From positions 62,001 through 126,000 of the forward strand of contig CAWABB010000001.1 in the NCBI GenBank assembly GCA_963780165.1: 64,000 nucleotides of DNA, read 5' to 3'. The notes beneath the pieces are model-generated. The model made no database searches and was not told the origin of the DNA. It worked only from the letters and a program-made list of their open reading frames with translations. Numbering within the stretch: the first letter of the stretch is position 1; each line of letters opens with the position of its first letter. Below are positions 17,435-25,233 of this stretch, one piece after another. The DNA is from CAWABB01 sp963780165 (GTDB lineage Bacteria; Bacteroidota; Ignavibacteria; UBA10030; UBA6906). The translations under genes and the position numbers were made by a program.

Positions 17435-18402
17435 CGCCCGGGCAGGTTTGCCGATCGCGCCGCGAGAGATGCCACCCCTCGCATCGCGGCACCGCCGTCA
17501 GTCATTGCCGACCGCACAATTCTCAGGCCACCCCGACGGACCTGAAGGGCATGGTCCTGGAACCACTCGAGGGCAGGATCGAGAACAAACGGGCCCGCAT
17601 TCATGACGCCGCCCGAGAGCACGATCATGTCGGGATCGAACACGGTCGCGAGGTCAACAAGCAAGCGGCCCAGGTACCGGGCCGTGATCGCAAACGCTTC
17701 GCGCGCGAGATGATCGCCCTGCTCTGCAGCCCGAAAGATCGCCCTGGCATCCAGGGACGAGGATTCGACGGCGCGAAGAACGGAGGGTTTCTCCCCTGTC
17801 TGCAGCAGTTCTTCCACTGTCCGCCGGAGGCCCGTAGCCGAGACAATCGTTTCCGCACATCCCTTGCGTCCGCATCCGCACAGTCGACCGTCCGGCTCCA
17901 GAATGACATGACCGAGCTCACCCGCCAGGCCGTGCGCACCCTGGAGCAACTTCCCGTCCAGGATGAAGCCGGAGCCCAGTCCAGTGCCGAGCGTAATGAC
18001 GATACAGTGACGCGTCCCGCGAGCGGCCCCGTACCAGTACTCCCCGAGCGCCGCCGCCGCCGCGTCGTTGGAGACGGTCACGGGGACATGAACATGCGAC
18101 TCGAGGGCGCTGCGGATATTGACAGTCCCCCAGGCGAGATTCGAAGGGCTCTGGATCGTTCCGTCGAACGCGTTGCCCGCCGGTGCAGCCACGCCGACGC
18201 CAGCGACGTGGGCCTCAGGATGTACCTTTCGCACCGCCGCGCCGATCGCAGTTGCGAGCGTGGTGACGTAGGTCTGAATCGAGTTGCATGATTGCGTCGG
18301 AAAGACGTCCGGGCCGTGAAACCCGCCGTCAGGATCCAGGATTCCGACCCTCGTGTTTGTTCCGCCCAAATCGATCCCTGCGAAGACAGGCATCGAACTC
18401 AT
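17419..18402 (-). CDS. ROK family sugar kinase, probable N-acetylglucosamine kinase
   Basis: Phosphorylates a hexose with ATP; in this operon GlcNAc released by the chitobiose phosphorylase is the probable substrate. Visible: the N-terminal phosphate-binding GIDLGGTNTRVG, the ROK signature with zinc ligands GHVILEPDGRLCGCGRKGC followed by AE, and a C-terminal LSGGVMNAG adenosine motif. Length 327 residues from the ATG at 18402 (an ATG at 18393 is also possible). The frame upstream to 18585 covers the promoter and is not protein-like. First gene of the chitin operon, overlapping the permease start. Glucose kinase is the alternative. Confidence 0.88.
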   Translation of the reverse strand: MSSMPVFAGIDLGGTNTRVGILDPDGGFHGPDVFPTQSCNSIQTYVTTLATAIGAAVRKVHPEAHVAGVGVAAPAGNAFDGTIQSPSNLAWGTVNIRSALESHVHVPVTVSNDAAAAALGEYWYGAARGTRHCIVITLGTGLGSGFILDGKLLQGAHGLAGELGHVILEPDGRLCGCGRKGCAETIVSATGLRRTVEELLQTGEKPSVLRAVESSSLDARAIFRAAEQGDHLAREAFAITARYLGRLLVDLATVFDPDMIVLSGGVMNAGPFVLDPALEWFQDHALQVRRGGLRIVRSAMTDGGAAMRGVASLAARSANLPGRWIDM

Positions 18403-18767
18403 ATGTGCACCAGAAGCGGCATCAGGTTGGTACTCGAACGCCGGGAAGGAGATTCCGGAGGGACTTGCGAATTTGTTGTTTCTCCCAACTAACTCAGTGG
18501 CAAAACTAACACCCCCTGGCCTGAGAATCAAGGAAAATATGAAGAATTTTGGCCATTTCGGCTTCAAGGCAGAACCACGCGGCAAGATGCCGACGCTGTT
18601 TCCAGTAAGGGATTTTCCCTATCTTGATGTGACACATTCCGCGGACCGCCAAGCCAGCCACTGGCAACGAGCGGGCCGCATCCCTGTGCACCTCGCCGTC
18701 GCCTTCACCCCTCTCATTTTTCGGCTTGGGGGACACCCGGCACGGGAATCATGAAAGGAGCGCCACG
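18403..18767. other. Divergent promoter region, chitin operon / amidase
   Basis: 365 bases between divergent genes, AT-richer than the surroundings. It holds the minus-strand promoter candidate at 18501-18532 and an inverted repeat AGGGA-ttt-TCCCT at 18608-18620 followed by TATCTTGA, which could be the -7 region for the amidase gene. No supported ORF. Confidence 0.45.
18501..18532 (-). promoter_or_regulatory. Candidate promoter of the chitin operon (Bacteroidota -33/-7 type)
   Basis: On the minus strand CTTG, 20 bases, then TAGTTTTG, matching TTTG-N(17-23)-TAnnTTTG known from Bacteroidota sigma factors. It would start transcription about 90 bases before the ROK kinase ATG. Confidence 0.4.
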
Positions 18768-21700
18768 ATGGTTGTCCGCCACGGTTACTCCTGGCTCGTG
18801 CTGCTGCTTCTCGCCGCTGCACCGGCGCTTTCGCATCAGACGGAACGGTTGGTATTCTCCGATGCCCGGTGGCCGTTCACAGTCGCCGCTGGAAACACTC
18901 CCGACAGTCCGATCATCGAACAGGGCCTGATCTATGTCAGCGGCCCCTCAGCCCCATCGCACGAAGCGTTCTCCCGGATCGTCGTCGTCGGCACAGCAAG
19001 CGATTCGTTCTGGACCGTGCAGGCCCGCGTGCACGAAGGGGGCAGGTGGTCGGGCTGGCTGAGGCTCGATCGCGCGATCACCCCTGAAGGGAAATTCTGG
19101 GCGCGACTCATCCATGATGCGCCTGAGGGCTCGAGGGTTGAAATCAGACTCCAGGCTGAAGACCGGCCCGGCAGCCTCACCGGATCGATCCGGCTGAACC
19201 TGGCCTATGTCGTCCCTCTCAGCCGCAGCGAAGAAAGTGCCTCCCCTGTCACCCTGCGGGCCCCGTCCGTCCAGACAACGAACACCGGATGTGTCGATCC
19301 GCCGCCGGTGATTACGCGCGAACAATGGGGTGCCGTGCCGCCTGCCGGCACGCAGGTGTCCCACACTCCGTACAGGTTCACGCTCCACCATACGGCGACG
19401 AACCGGTGCACGACGTTCGCACAGGGCGCCGCCGAGGCGCGATTCATCCAGGACCTCCACATCAACGGGAACGGTTGGAAGGACATAGGGTACCACTATC
19501 TTGTCGACGATTCGGGGCGAATCTACTGCGGCGTCCCTGACACGATCGTGGGTACGCACGCGGCCAATGCCAACACCGGCAACATCGGCGTCTCCATGAT
19601 GGGGCTCTTCAGCGACGTGCCTCCGCCGCCACTCATGGTTGACGCCGTACAGAAGCTCTATGCCTCGCTGGCGGAGCGGTTCGGGTGCACCCCCGATTCC
19701 CTCTACGGCCACAGAGACTACGTGCTGAGCACCGAGTGCCCCGGGGACTCGGGGTATTCGTTGTTGAAGCCGCTTCGGGACGGCATTCGACAGGCCCTTG
19801 CCTGCGGCGGTCCATACGTCACGGATCCGTTTCCCCAGCCGTTCTCGCGGAACATCGACGTCTATACGGCGATCACGTTCCACCTTCGCGACGACCTCGA
19901 GGGCATCAATCCGTCGACGGTGAAGATCTTTGTCGACGGGTCGCAGATCTCTCCGACCAGCGTGGCCGGAAGCCCGAATCACTATTACATTGTCTACGGC
20001 CGGGCCATGCCGTTCGCGTACAGCCACACGGTGACGGTGACGATCCAGGCCAGCGACAAGGCAATACCCCCGAAAGTCCTGGAGTATACGTACACCTTCG
20101 CGACCCAGACACCCGTTGTCGTCGCCGAGACAAACGGCCCGGCGTCCGTATCGAACGCCACGCTGAGCCTGCAGGGCGCGTGGAGCAATGAGATGTTCGA
20201 ATCGAACCTTCCGGAACTGTCGTCGGGCGGCAGCCTGATCGTGGCCGACTCGGCCGGACCTAGCGCCGCGAGGATCTACCCCCATCTCGCCCGGTCAGGC
20301 AATTACATCGTCTCCGCCACGACCGGACTGATGATTCTCGGCGCCAACGTCCGCTACCGGTGTGTGAACTCGGTCGGACTCGCCAACGAATACGCCGTCG
20401 AATACAACACGACGTTCGCGAACACGTGGGGCCAGCTCGGACGCACTCCCGTCTATCTCGAAGCGGGGTCCCCGTCGTCGGGATACATCGAGATCCTGCC
20501 GGGCGTGAATCATTGGAGCTTGCTGGTGGTGGACGCCTTCAGATTCGAGGAGCGTGATCCGCTCGAGCCTCCATCAGCTCCGGAGTTATCGTACGTCCGC
20601 TGGGCTGCCCAGAACGACATCGACGTGTGCTGGGTCCCGTCGCTGGAGCAGCATATCGTCGGTTACCGGGTCTATCTGAGCGCGGACGGGCGGACATGGG
20701 GCGGCCCGGCCGTCGACGAGACTGTGCTTGGACCACGAGACACGACCTGGCGGTTCACACCGCCTGTGCCCGACGCCCCCATGTACGTGCGGATCACCGT
20801 TGTGAAGAACCCCGACAGCACTGGCGGGCCGGGAACCGGGCTCGAAAGTCTGCCGAGCGACATCTACGGCGCCTCTCGTCGCGGAACGACGCGCGTCCTC
20901 ATCGTGGACAACTTCGACAGGCAGGCGAGCTGGAGCCTTCCAACGCATTTCTTCGTGCGCAGCTACGGCGACGGCCTTCGTTCGTATGGAACAGGGTTCG
21001 AGTCCTGTTCGAATGACGCCGTGCAGTCCGGGCGTGTGAGGCTGGAGGACTACGAGGCGGTCATCTACTTCTGTGGCGACGACAGCGACCGCGAGGAATC
21101 TGTTTCAGAAACGGAACTCGTGATGCTGCACACCTTTCTGGCATCCGGAGGCAGGCTGATGATCAGCGGTTCGGAGATCGCCTACGACCTGGGGCGGTCC
21201 GGACGGCCGGATGAATTCTATCTTCAGATGCTGTTCCGCGCGGCGTTCGGAGGGGATGACTCGGGTGTGCATACCTGCGAGGGCGCCGCCGGATCGATCT
21301 TCGACGGGCTCACGTTCGAGTACGGGGCGGAATCAAGCGAGACGTATGTGGAGGACTGGCCGGACTACATCCTCCCTGTCAACGGATCAGACGCTGTCCT
21401 CTTCTACCAGGGAGCCACGACAGCCGCCGTCGCGTACGACGGATTGATCCGTCCTGATGCAACCGAACCCGCCCGGGTGGTGTACTGTGCGTTTCCGGTC
21501 GAGACCATTGTGGAGCCTTCCGCGCGAGCAGAGTTCCTGCGGCGAGTGCTGAACTACTTCGGGATCCCGGTTACCCCGTCGGACGTAGCGGAACACGGGG
21601 TCCCGCAGGAATTCCGGCTCGAGCAAAACTACCCCAATCCCTTCAACGGGGAGACGGTGATTCAGTACGCCGTGGCGGCCGCCGGAGCGCAGGGCAGCGA

Positions 21701-21890
21701 CGCCCGAAACGTGAGGCTTGCGGTGTATGACATGCTCGGACGTGAGGTCGTCGTGCTGGTGGACGAGAAGAAGGCGCCAGGCGTGTATCAGGTTACCTGG
21801 AACGCGGGACGGCTTGCGACAGGCGTCTATGTCTATCAGCTGAGCGCGGGCCAATCCGTTCGAACCCGGAAACTTGTTTTGCTGAAGTAA
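18768..21890 (+). CDS. T9SS-targeted N-acetylmuramoyl-L-alanine amidase-like multidomain protein
   Basis: A 1040-residue exported protein. Signal peptide residues 1-25, an N-terminal beta region, then a PGRP/amidase_2 domain (about 190-350) starting ITREQWGAVPP. Zinc ligands are visible in TLHHTA and GHRDYVLSTECPGDS, and IGYHYLVDDSGRIYCG is typical of the fold. After it come an Ig-like stretch, a golvesin-C-like beta domain ending HWSLLVVDAFRFE, a FnIII-like module, a domain opening RVLIVDNFDRQASW, and a final T9SS sorting domain (QNYPNPFNGET, YDMLGREV). AAAGGAG seven bases before the ATG fixes the start. It probably cleaves peptidoglycan stems at or beyond the cell surface; a role in attacking other cells or recycling debris is speculation. 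Confidence 0.88.
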   Translation: MVVRHGYSWLVLLLLAAAPALSHQTERLVFSDARWPFTVAAGNTPDSPIIEQGLIYVSGPSAPSHEAFSRIVVVGTASDSFWTVQARVHEGGRWSGWLRLDRAITPEGKFWARLIHDAPEGSRVEIRLQAEDRPGSLTGSIRLNLAYVVPLSRSEESASPVTLRAPSVQTTNTGCVDPPPVITREQWGAVPPAGTQVSHTPYRFTLHHTATNRCTTFAQGAAEARFIQDLHINGNGWKDIGYHYLVDDSGRIYCGVPDTIVGTHAANANTGNIGVSMMGLFSDVPPPPLMVDAVQKLYASLAERFGCTPDSLYGHRDYVLSTECPGDSGYSLLKPLRDGIRQALACGGPYVTDPFPQPFSRNIDVYTAITFHLRDDLEGINPSTVKIFVDGSQISPTSVAGSPNHYYIVYGRAMPFAYSHTVTVTIQASDKAIPPKVLEYTYTFATQTPVVVAETNGPASVSNATLSLQGAWSNEMFESNLPELSSGGSLIVADSAGPSAARIYPHLARSGNYIVSATTGLMILGANVRYRCVNSVGLANEYAVEYNTTFANTWGQLGRTPVYLEAGSPSSGYIEILPGVNHWSLLVVDAFRFEERDPLEPPSAPELSYVRWAAQNDIDVCWVPSLEQHIVGYRVYLSADGRTWGGPAVDETVLGPRDTTWRFTPPVPDAPMYVRITVVKNPDSTGGPGTGLESLPSDIYGASRRGTTRVLIVDNFDRQASWSLPTHFFVRSYGDGLRSYGTGFESCSNDAVQSGRVRLEDYEAVIYFCGDDSDREESVSETELVMLHTFLASGGRLMISGSEIAYDLGRSGRPDEFYLQMLFRAAFGGDDSGVHTCEGAAGSIFDGLTFEYGAESSETYVEDWPDYILPVNGSDAVLFYQGATTAAVAYDGLIRPDATEPARVVYCAFPVETIVEPSARAEFLRRVLNYFGIPVTPSDVAEHGVPQEFRLEQNYPNPFNGETVIQYAVAAAGAQGSDARNVRLAVYDMLGREVVVLVDEKKAPGVYQVTWNAGRLATGVYVYQLSAGQSVRTRKLVLLK

Positions 21891-22008
21891 CCGTGCGCCG
21901 TACTATCTGGAAGTGATCGGGAAACGCCCGCGCCCCCATTCGCACCGCGCGAGCGTACACACGAACATTGTCACTGAAGACGTACACCCTGTGACCACGA
22001 GACAACGA

Positions 22009-22728
22009 ATGTACAGACTCCTGCTCTTGAGCTCCATCGTGGCCCTCGCAGGTGCGGTTGATTCCCGAATGCAGGCCCGGGCGCAGGAGACGATACTCAC
22101 GCTCGACTACTATGGATATCCGCAGCCCTGGTATCCATGGAGTCTGGAGCTGAACCCGGGAATCTCGGGCTCGCTCAAGCAGGACGGGTGGAGGGATTAC
22201 TACATGGCCGCGACCGCGTCCTGGCAACCCGAAGACTGGTTCCGATTGGACGGGAGCGGCGAATTCCATTCCACCATTGACCCGCTCTTCGTCAACTCAA
22301 CGGAAATCCGGCCGACGCTCCTGGGCGCGTTCATCTGGCCGACGCAGGGCAGGTTTTTCAACCTGTACAATCCGGAGTTCAACGCTCGACTCGACTACCG
22401 GTTCCTCAACTATGCAGAGGATTATCCGGATGAAGTGAAGTCCCGGATCCGATTTCAAATGCTCGGGAGATTCACCATCAACGATACCACGATGTCCATC
22501 GGAACGTTCTATGTGCCCTGGGCTCTCGAGAGCTACACTGACCTCAATGACGATCCGAAGGAGCGGAATGCGTACATGTGGCGATGGCGCGTAGGAATCG
22601 GGTGCGTGGTCACCGGTTTCCTGCGTACGGAACTGCATTACATTGCGGCGCGCGTCCGCGACACGACCACAGATAACTTCGAACTCACGTCCCGGACAAT
22701 CTGGTTCCTCGTCCGGCACTATTATTGA
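22009..22728 (+). CDS. Predicted outer-membrane beta-barrel protein (DUF2490-like)
   Basis: A 239-residue protein with a signal peptide (MYRLLLLSSIVALAGA) and alternating aromatic/polar strands throughout, ending in the aromatic run RHYY, as outer-membrane barrels usually do. Segments such as RLDYRFLNY and FLRTELHYIAARV read as long amphipathic strands. The size and pattern suggest a small barrel of the DUF2490 kind, but the assignment is weak. The start at 22009 is chosen for the signal peptide; a frame extension to 21913 adds 32 polar residues. It ends 15 bases before the kinase at 22744 and may be co-transcribed with it. Confidence 0.6.
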   Translation: MYRLLLLSSIVALAGAVDSRMQARAQETILTLDYYGYPQPWYPWSLELNPGISGSLKQDGWRDYYMAATASWQPEDWFRLDGSGEFHSTIDPLFVNSTEIRPTLLGAFIWPTQGRFFNLYNPEFNARLDYRFLNYAEDYPDEVKSRIRFQMLGRFTINDTTMSIGTFYVPWALESYTDLNDDPKERNAYMWRWRVGIGCVVTGFLRTELHYIAARVRDTTTDNFELTSRTIWFLVRHYY

Positions 22729-22743
22729 TCCCTGCATACACCC

Positions 22744-25158
22744 ATGGTCGGCAGACGCATTCTCCACTATGAGATTCTCGAACGCCTCGGCGAGGGCGGC
22801 ATGGGAGTGGTGTACCTGGCGGAAGACACCAGGCTTCACCGCAAGGTAGCCCTCAAGTTTCTCCCGCGAGAGCTCTCCGCCAGCCCGGAAAGTAGGGAAC
22901 GATTGAAGAGCGAAGCCCGTCTGGCCGCCTCCCTGAACCATCCGAACGTTGCCACAATCTACGCGATCGAGGAAGTCGGCGACGAGCTGTTCCTCGCCAT
23001 GGAGTATCTCCCCGGACTCGATCTGAAGGCGACCCAGGAACATGCCGAATGGAAGAGCATCAGCTTCGATCGGAAGATCGACTACGCGCGGCAGATCACC
23101 TCCGGACTTGCCGCCGCCCATAAGCGCGGGATCGTTCACGGAGATGTCAAGAGCGGCAACATTGTCATTACAGCTGAACAGACTGCAAAGATCCTTGACT
23201 TCGGGCTGGCGCAGGCGCGCGGGGTGGCGTCCGAAGGGCACATGGAGGGAACGCACGGAACAATTGCCTATATGTCACCCGAACAGCTGCGGGGCAAAGA
23301 ACCTGACGCGAGAAGCGACATCTGGTCACTCGGGGTCGTTCTCTACGAACTCATGACGGGTACCTCCCCCTTTGCCCGCACATACGAACAGGCGGTCGTC
23401 TATTCGATCCTCCACGAGAAACCTCGGGCGCTTCGGTCCATCGTCCCGGAGATTCCCGAAGCAATCGAATCCGTCGTGTTCCGGGCCCTCGAGAAGGACC
23501 CGGCCAACAGGTTTCAGTCAACACAAGAGGTGCTGGAGCGACTCGATGCGTGGCGTGCAGACCAGGATCACCTGCGCACCGTCGATGACAGGAAACATGG
23601 ACCACGGACCCCGATCTGGATCACGCTCGGTGCGACCGGCCTTGTGCTCCTCATCGGGGCGCTCCTTCTCTCGAAGGCACTGCTCAGAAATGGGTCCGAG
23701 GCCACCGGTGCCGCCCCACCGCCAGCGATCGCCATCCTCCCACTTCAGAACCTTGACCCTTCGGCGAATGACGATCCCATAGGGGAGGGAATTACAGAAG
23801 CCGTGATGACGGACCTCGCGAGACTCCCCGGACTGACCGTGATCTCGAGGCGAAGCGTTCGACAGTTCGCTGACCGGCAGACACCGGTGCAGGATATCGG
23901 CAAGGCGCTCAACGTCCGCTATTTCCTCGACGGAAGTGTCCAGCGGGCGGGAACGAGGATCCGGGTCGTTGTTCAGCTGACCGATGCAGAGTCAGGTGAG
24001 GAGCTCTGGGCGGAACGATACGACCGGACGGTGGAGAATGTCTTCGGGCTCCAGGACGAGATTGCCAGCCATATCGTGTCCATGCTGTCGCGGGGAACGG
24101 TACCCGGGTTGAAGCGGGGGCCTTCTCATCTGAAGGTAAACCCGGAAGCGTACCTCGCATACGTGCGTGGCCTTGAGTATGCCTCGAAACTCGATCGCTC
24201 GTTCCAGGGTCCTGACGCACCCACCGATGAGATGGCAATCGGCAGACTCGAAGAAGCCGTGGCTCTTGATCCATCGTTCGCGGAGGCACGTGCAGCTCTG
24301 GCGATGAGCTACATCGTCAAGATGTTCACCCGTGATCCATCACACGTGTGGGAAGAGAAGGCCTCGCGGCAGATTGACACGGCAACCGCAATCGATCCGG
24401 ACCTGGCCGAGGCATATCTCGCCCGGGCGACTCTTGCCTGGACCCTCCGACATGGCTTCCCTCACGAACGCGCGATCAGAGAGATACGCAAAGCCATCGC
24501 TCTGAAGCCAAGCCTCGCCGAGGCCCACGAGCTGCTGGGAACGATCTACCTTCATGTAGGTCTGAACGAAGAATCCCGGGCCGAATTCGAGAAGGCACTT
24601 CGCCTGGATCCTTTGAATGCCTCGACACGGAATCGGACCGCGGTCATCGGCATGTTCATACATGACTATGCAGGGGTTGTGGAGGAGTTTGAACGGAACC
24701 CCCAGCTGCCCGCCGACATGCAATGGATACGCGCGGTGGCTCTCATCTCGCTCGGGAGGGAAAACGAGGCGGCACGGCTTGTTCAGGATCGCCTGAAAGA
24801 CGACCCCCGCAGCGCAGACTATGCGGGGGTCCAGGCCATTCTCCTCGCGCGGCAGGGGAACAGGGTGGGAGCGGAGGAATTCATCGCCCGGGCAGTCGCA
24901 ATGGGCGGAGCAACCTCTCAATACCATCACGCGCAGTACAGCATCGCCTGCGCGTACGCGATGCTGGGGCAGAAAGAGATGGCCGTTCAGTGGCTCAGAA
25001 AGGTTGCGGACAATGGCATGCCTTCCTATTCCCTCTTCGCGGGAGATCCGCTTCTCCAGCCTCTCCGAGGCTACCCCCCTTCTGACAGCCTCCTTGCCGA
25101 ACTGAAGCGTCGCACCGACGCCTTTCGTCAGCTCTCGGAACAAGCCATCCCTCGTTGA
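22744..25158 (+). CDS. Ser/Thr protein kinase (HGD type) with TolB/FlgO-like domain and TPRs
   Basis: An 804-residue membrane kinase. N-terminal kinase with GEGGMG, Lys38 and DFG (Asp152). The catalytic loop reads HGDVKSGN (His132, Gly133, Asp134, Lys136, Asn139): the catalytic Asp is kept, but the RD arginine is glycine and the usual proline after Lys is serine. A transmembrane helix near residue 295-315 is followed by a TolB/FlgO-like region (AIAILPLQNLDPSAND) and several TPR repeats (about residues 470-780). Loss of the arginine suggests a kinase that does not depend on activation-loop phosphorylation. The domain order is the same as the truncated kinase at 2-2161. Fifteen bases separate it from the barrel gene upstream. 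Confidence 0.92.
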   Translation: MVGRRILHYEILERLGEGGMGVVYLAEDTRLHRKVALKFLPRELSASPESRERLKSEARLAASLNHPNVATIYAIEEVGDELFLAMEYLPGLDLKATQEHAEWKSISFDRKIDYARQITSGLAAAHKRGIVHGDVKSGNIVITAEQTAKILDFGLAQARGVASEGHMEGTHGTIAYMSPEQLRGKEPDARSDIWSLGVVLYELMTGTSPFARTYEQAVVYSILHEKPRALRSIVPEIPEAIESVVFRALEKDPANRFQSTQEVLERLDAWRADQDHLRTVDDRKHGPRTPIWITLGATGLVLLIGALLLSKALLRNGSEATGAAPPPAIAILPLQNLDPSANDDPIGEGITEAVMTDLARLPGLTVISRRSVRQFADRQTPVQDIGKALNVRYFLDGSVQRAGTRIRVVVQLTDAESGEELWAERYDRTVENVFGLQDEIASHIVSMLSRGTVPGLKRGPSHLKVNPEAYLAYVRGLEYASKLDRSFQGPDAPTDEMAIGRLEEAVALDPSFAEARAALAMSYIVKMFTRDPSHVWEEKASRQIDTATAIDPDLAEAYLARATLAWTLRHGFPHERAIREIRKAIALKPSLAEAHELLGTIYLHVGLNEESRAEFEKALRLDPLNASTRNRTAVIGMFIHDYAGVVEEFERNPQLPADMQWIRAVALISLGRENEAARLVQDRLKDDPRSADYAGVQAILLARQGNRVGAEEFIARAVAMGGATSQYHHAQYSIACAYAMLGQKEMAVQWLRKVADNGMPSYSLFAGDPLLQPLRGYPPSDSLLAELKRRTDAFRQLSEQAIPR

Positions 25159-25183
25159 TCCTCGCCCGTTTTTTGGCTACACT
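25155..25183 (+). promoter_or_regulatory. Candidate sigma-70-type promoter of the hybrid regulator
   Basis: TTGATC, exactly 17 bases, TACACT. It would start transcription near 25190, about 44 bases before the ATG at 25234. It begins inside the last codons of the kinase gene, so the regulator can be expressed independently. Confidence 0.4.
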
Positions 25184-25233
25184 CCGGTGCAGCATAGCGT
25201 GTCGAACCCCTCTCACATTTGCACTCCGGGTCT

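Noticed and set aside
12496..18585. Long plus-strand frames opposite the chitin operon (for example 13066-14643)
   Set aside because: They mirror strongly supported minus-strand enzymes; in high-GC DNA such antisense frames are expected, and the translations are Arg/Pro-rich without domains.
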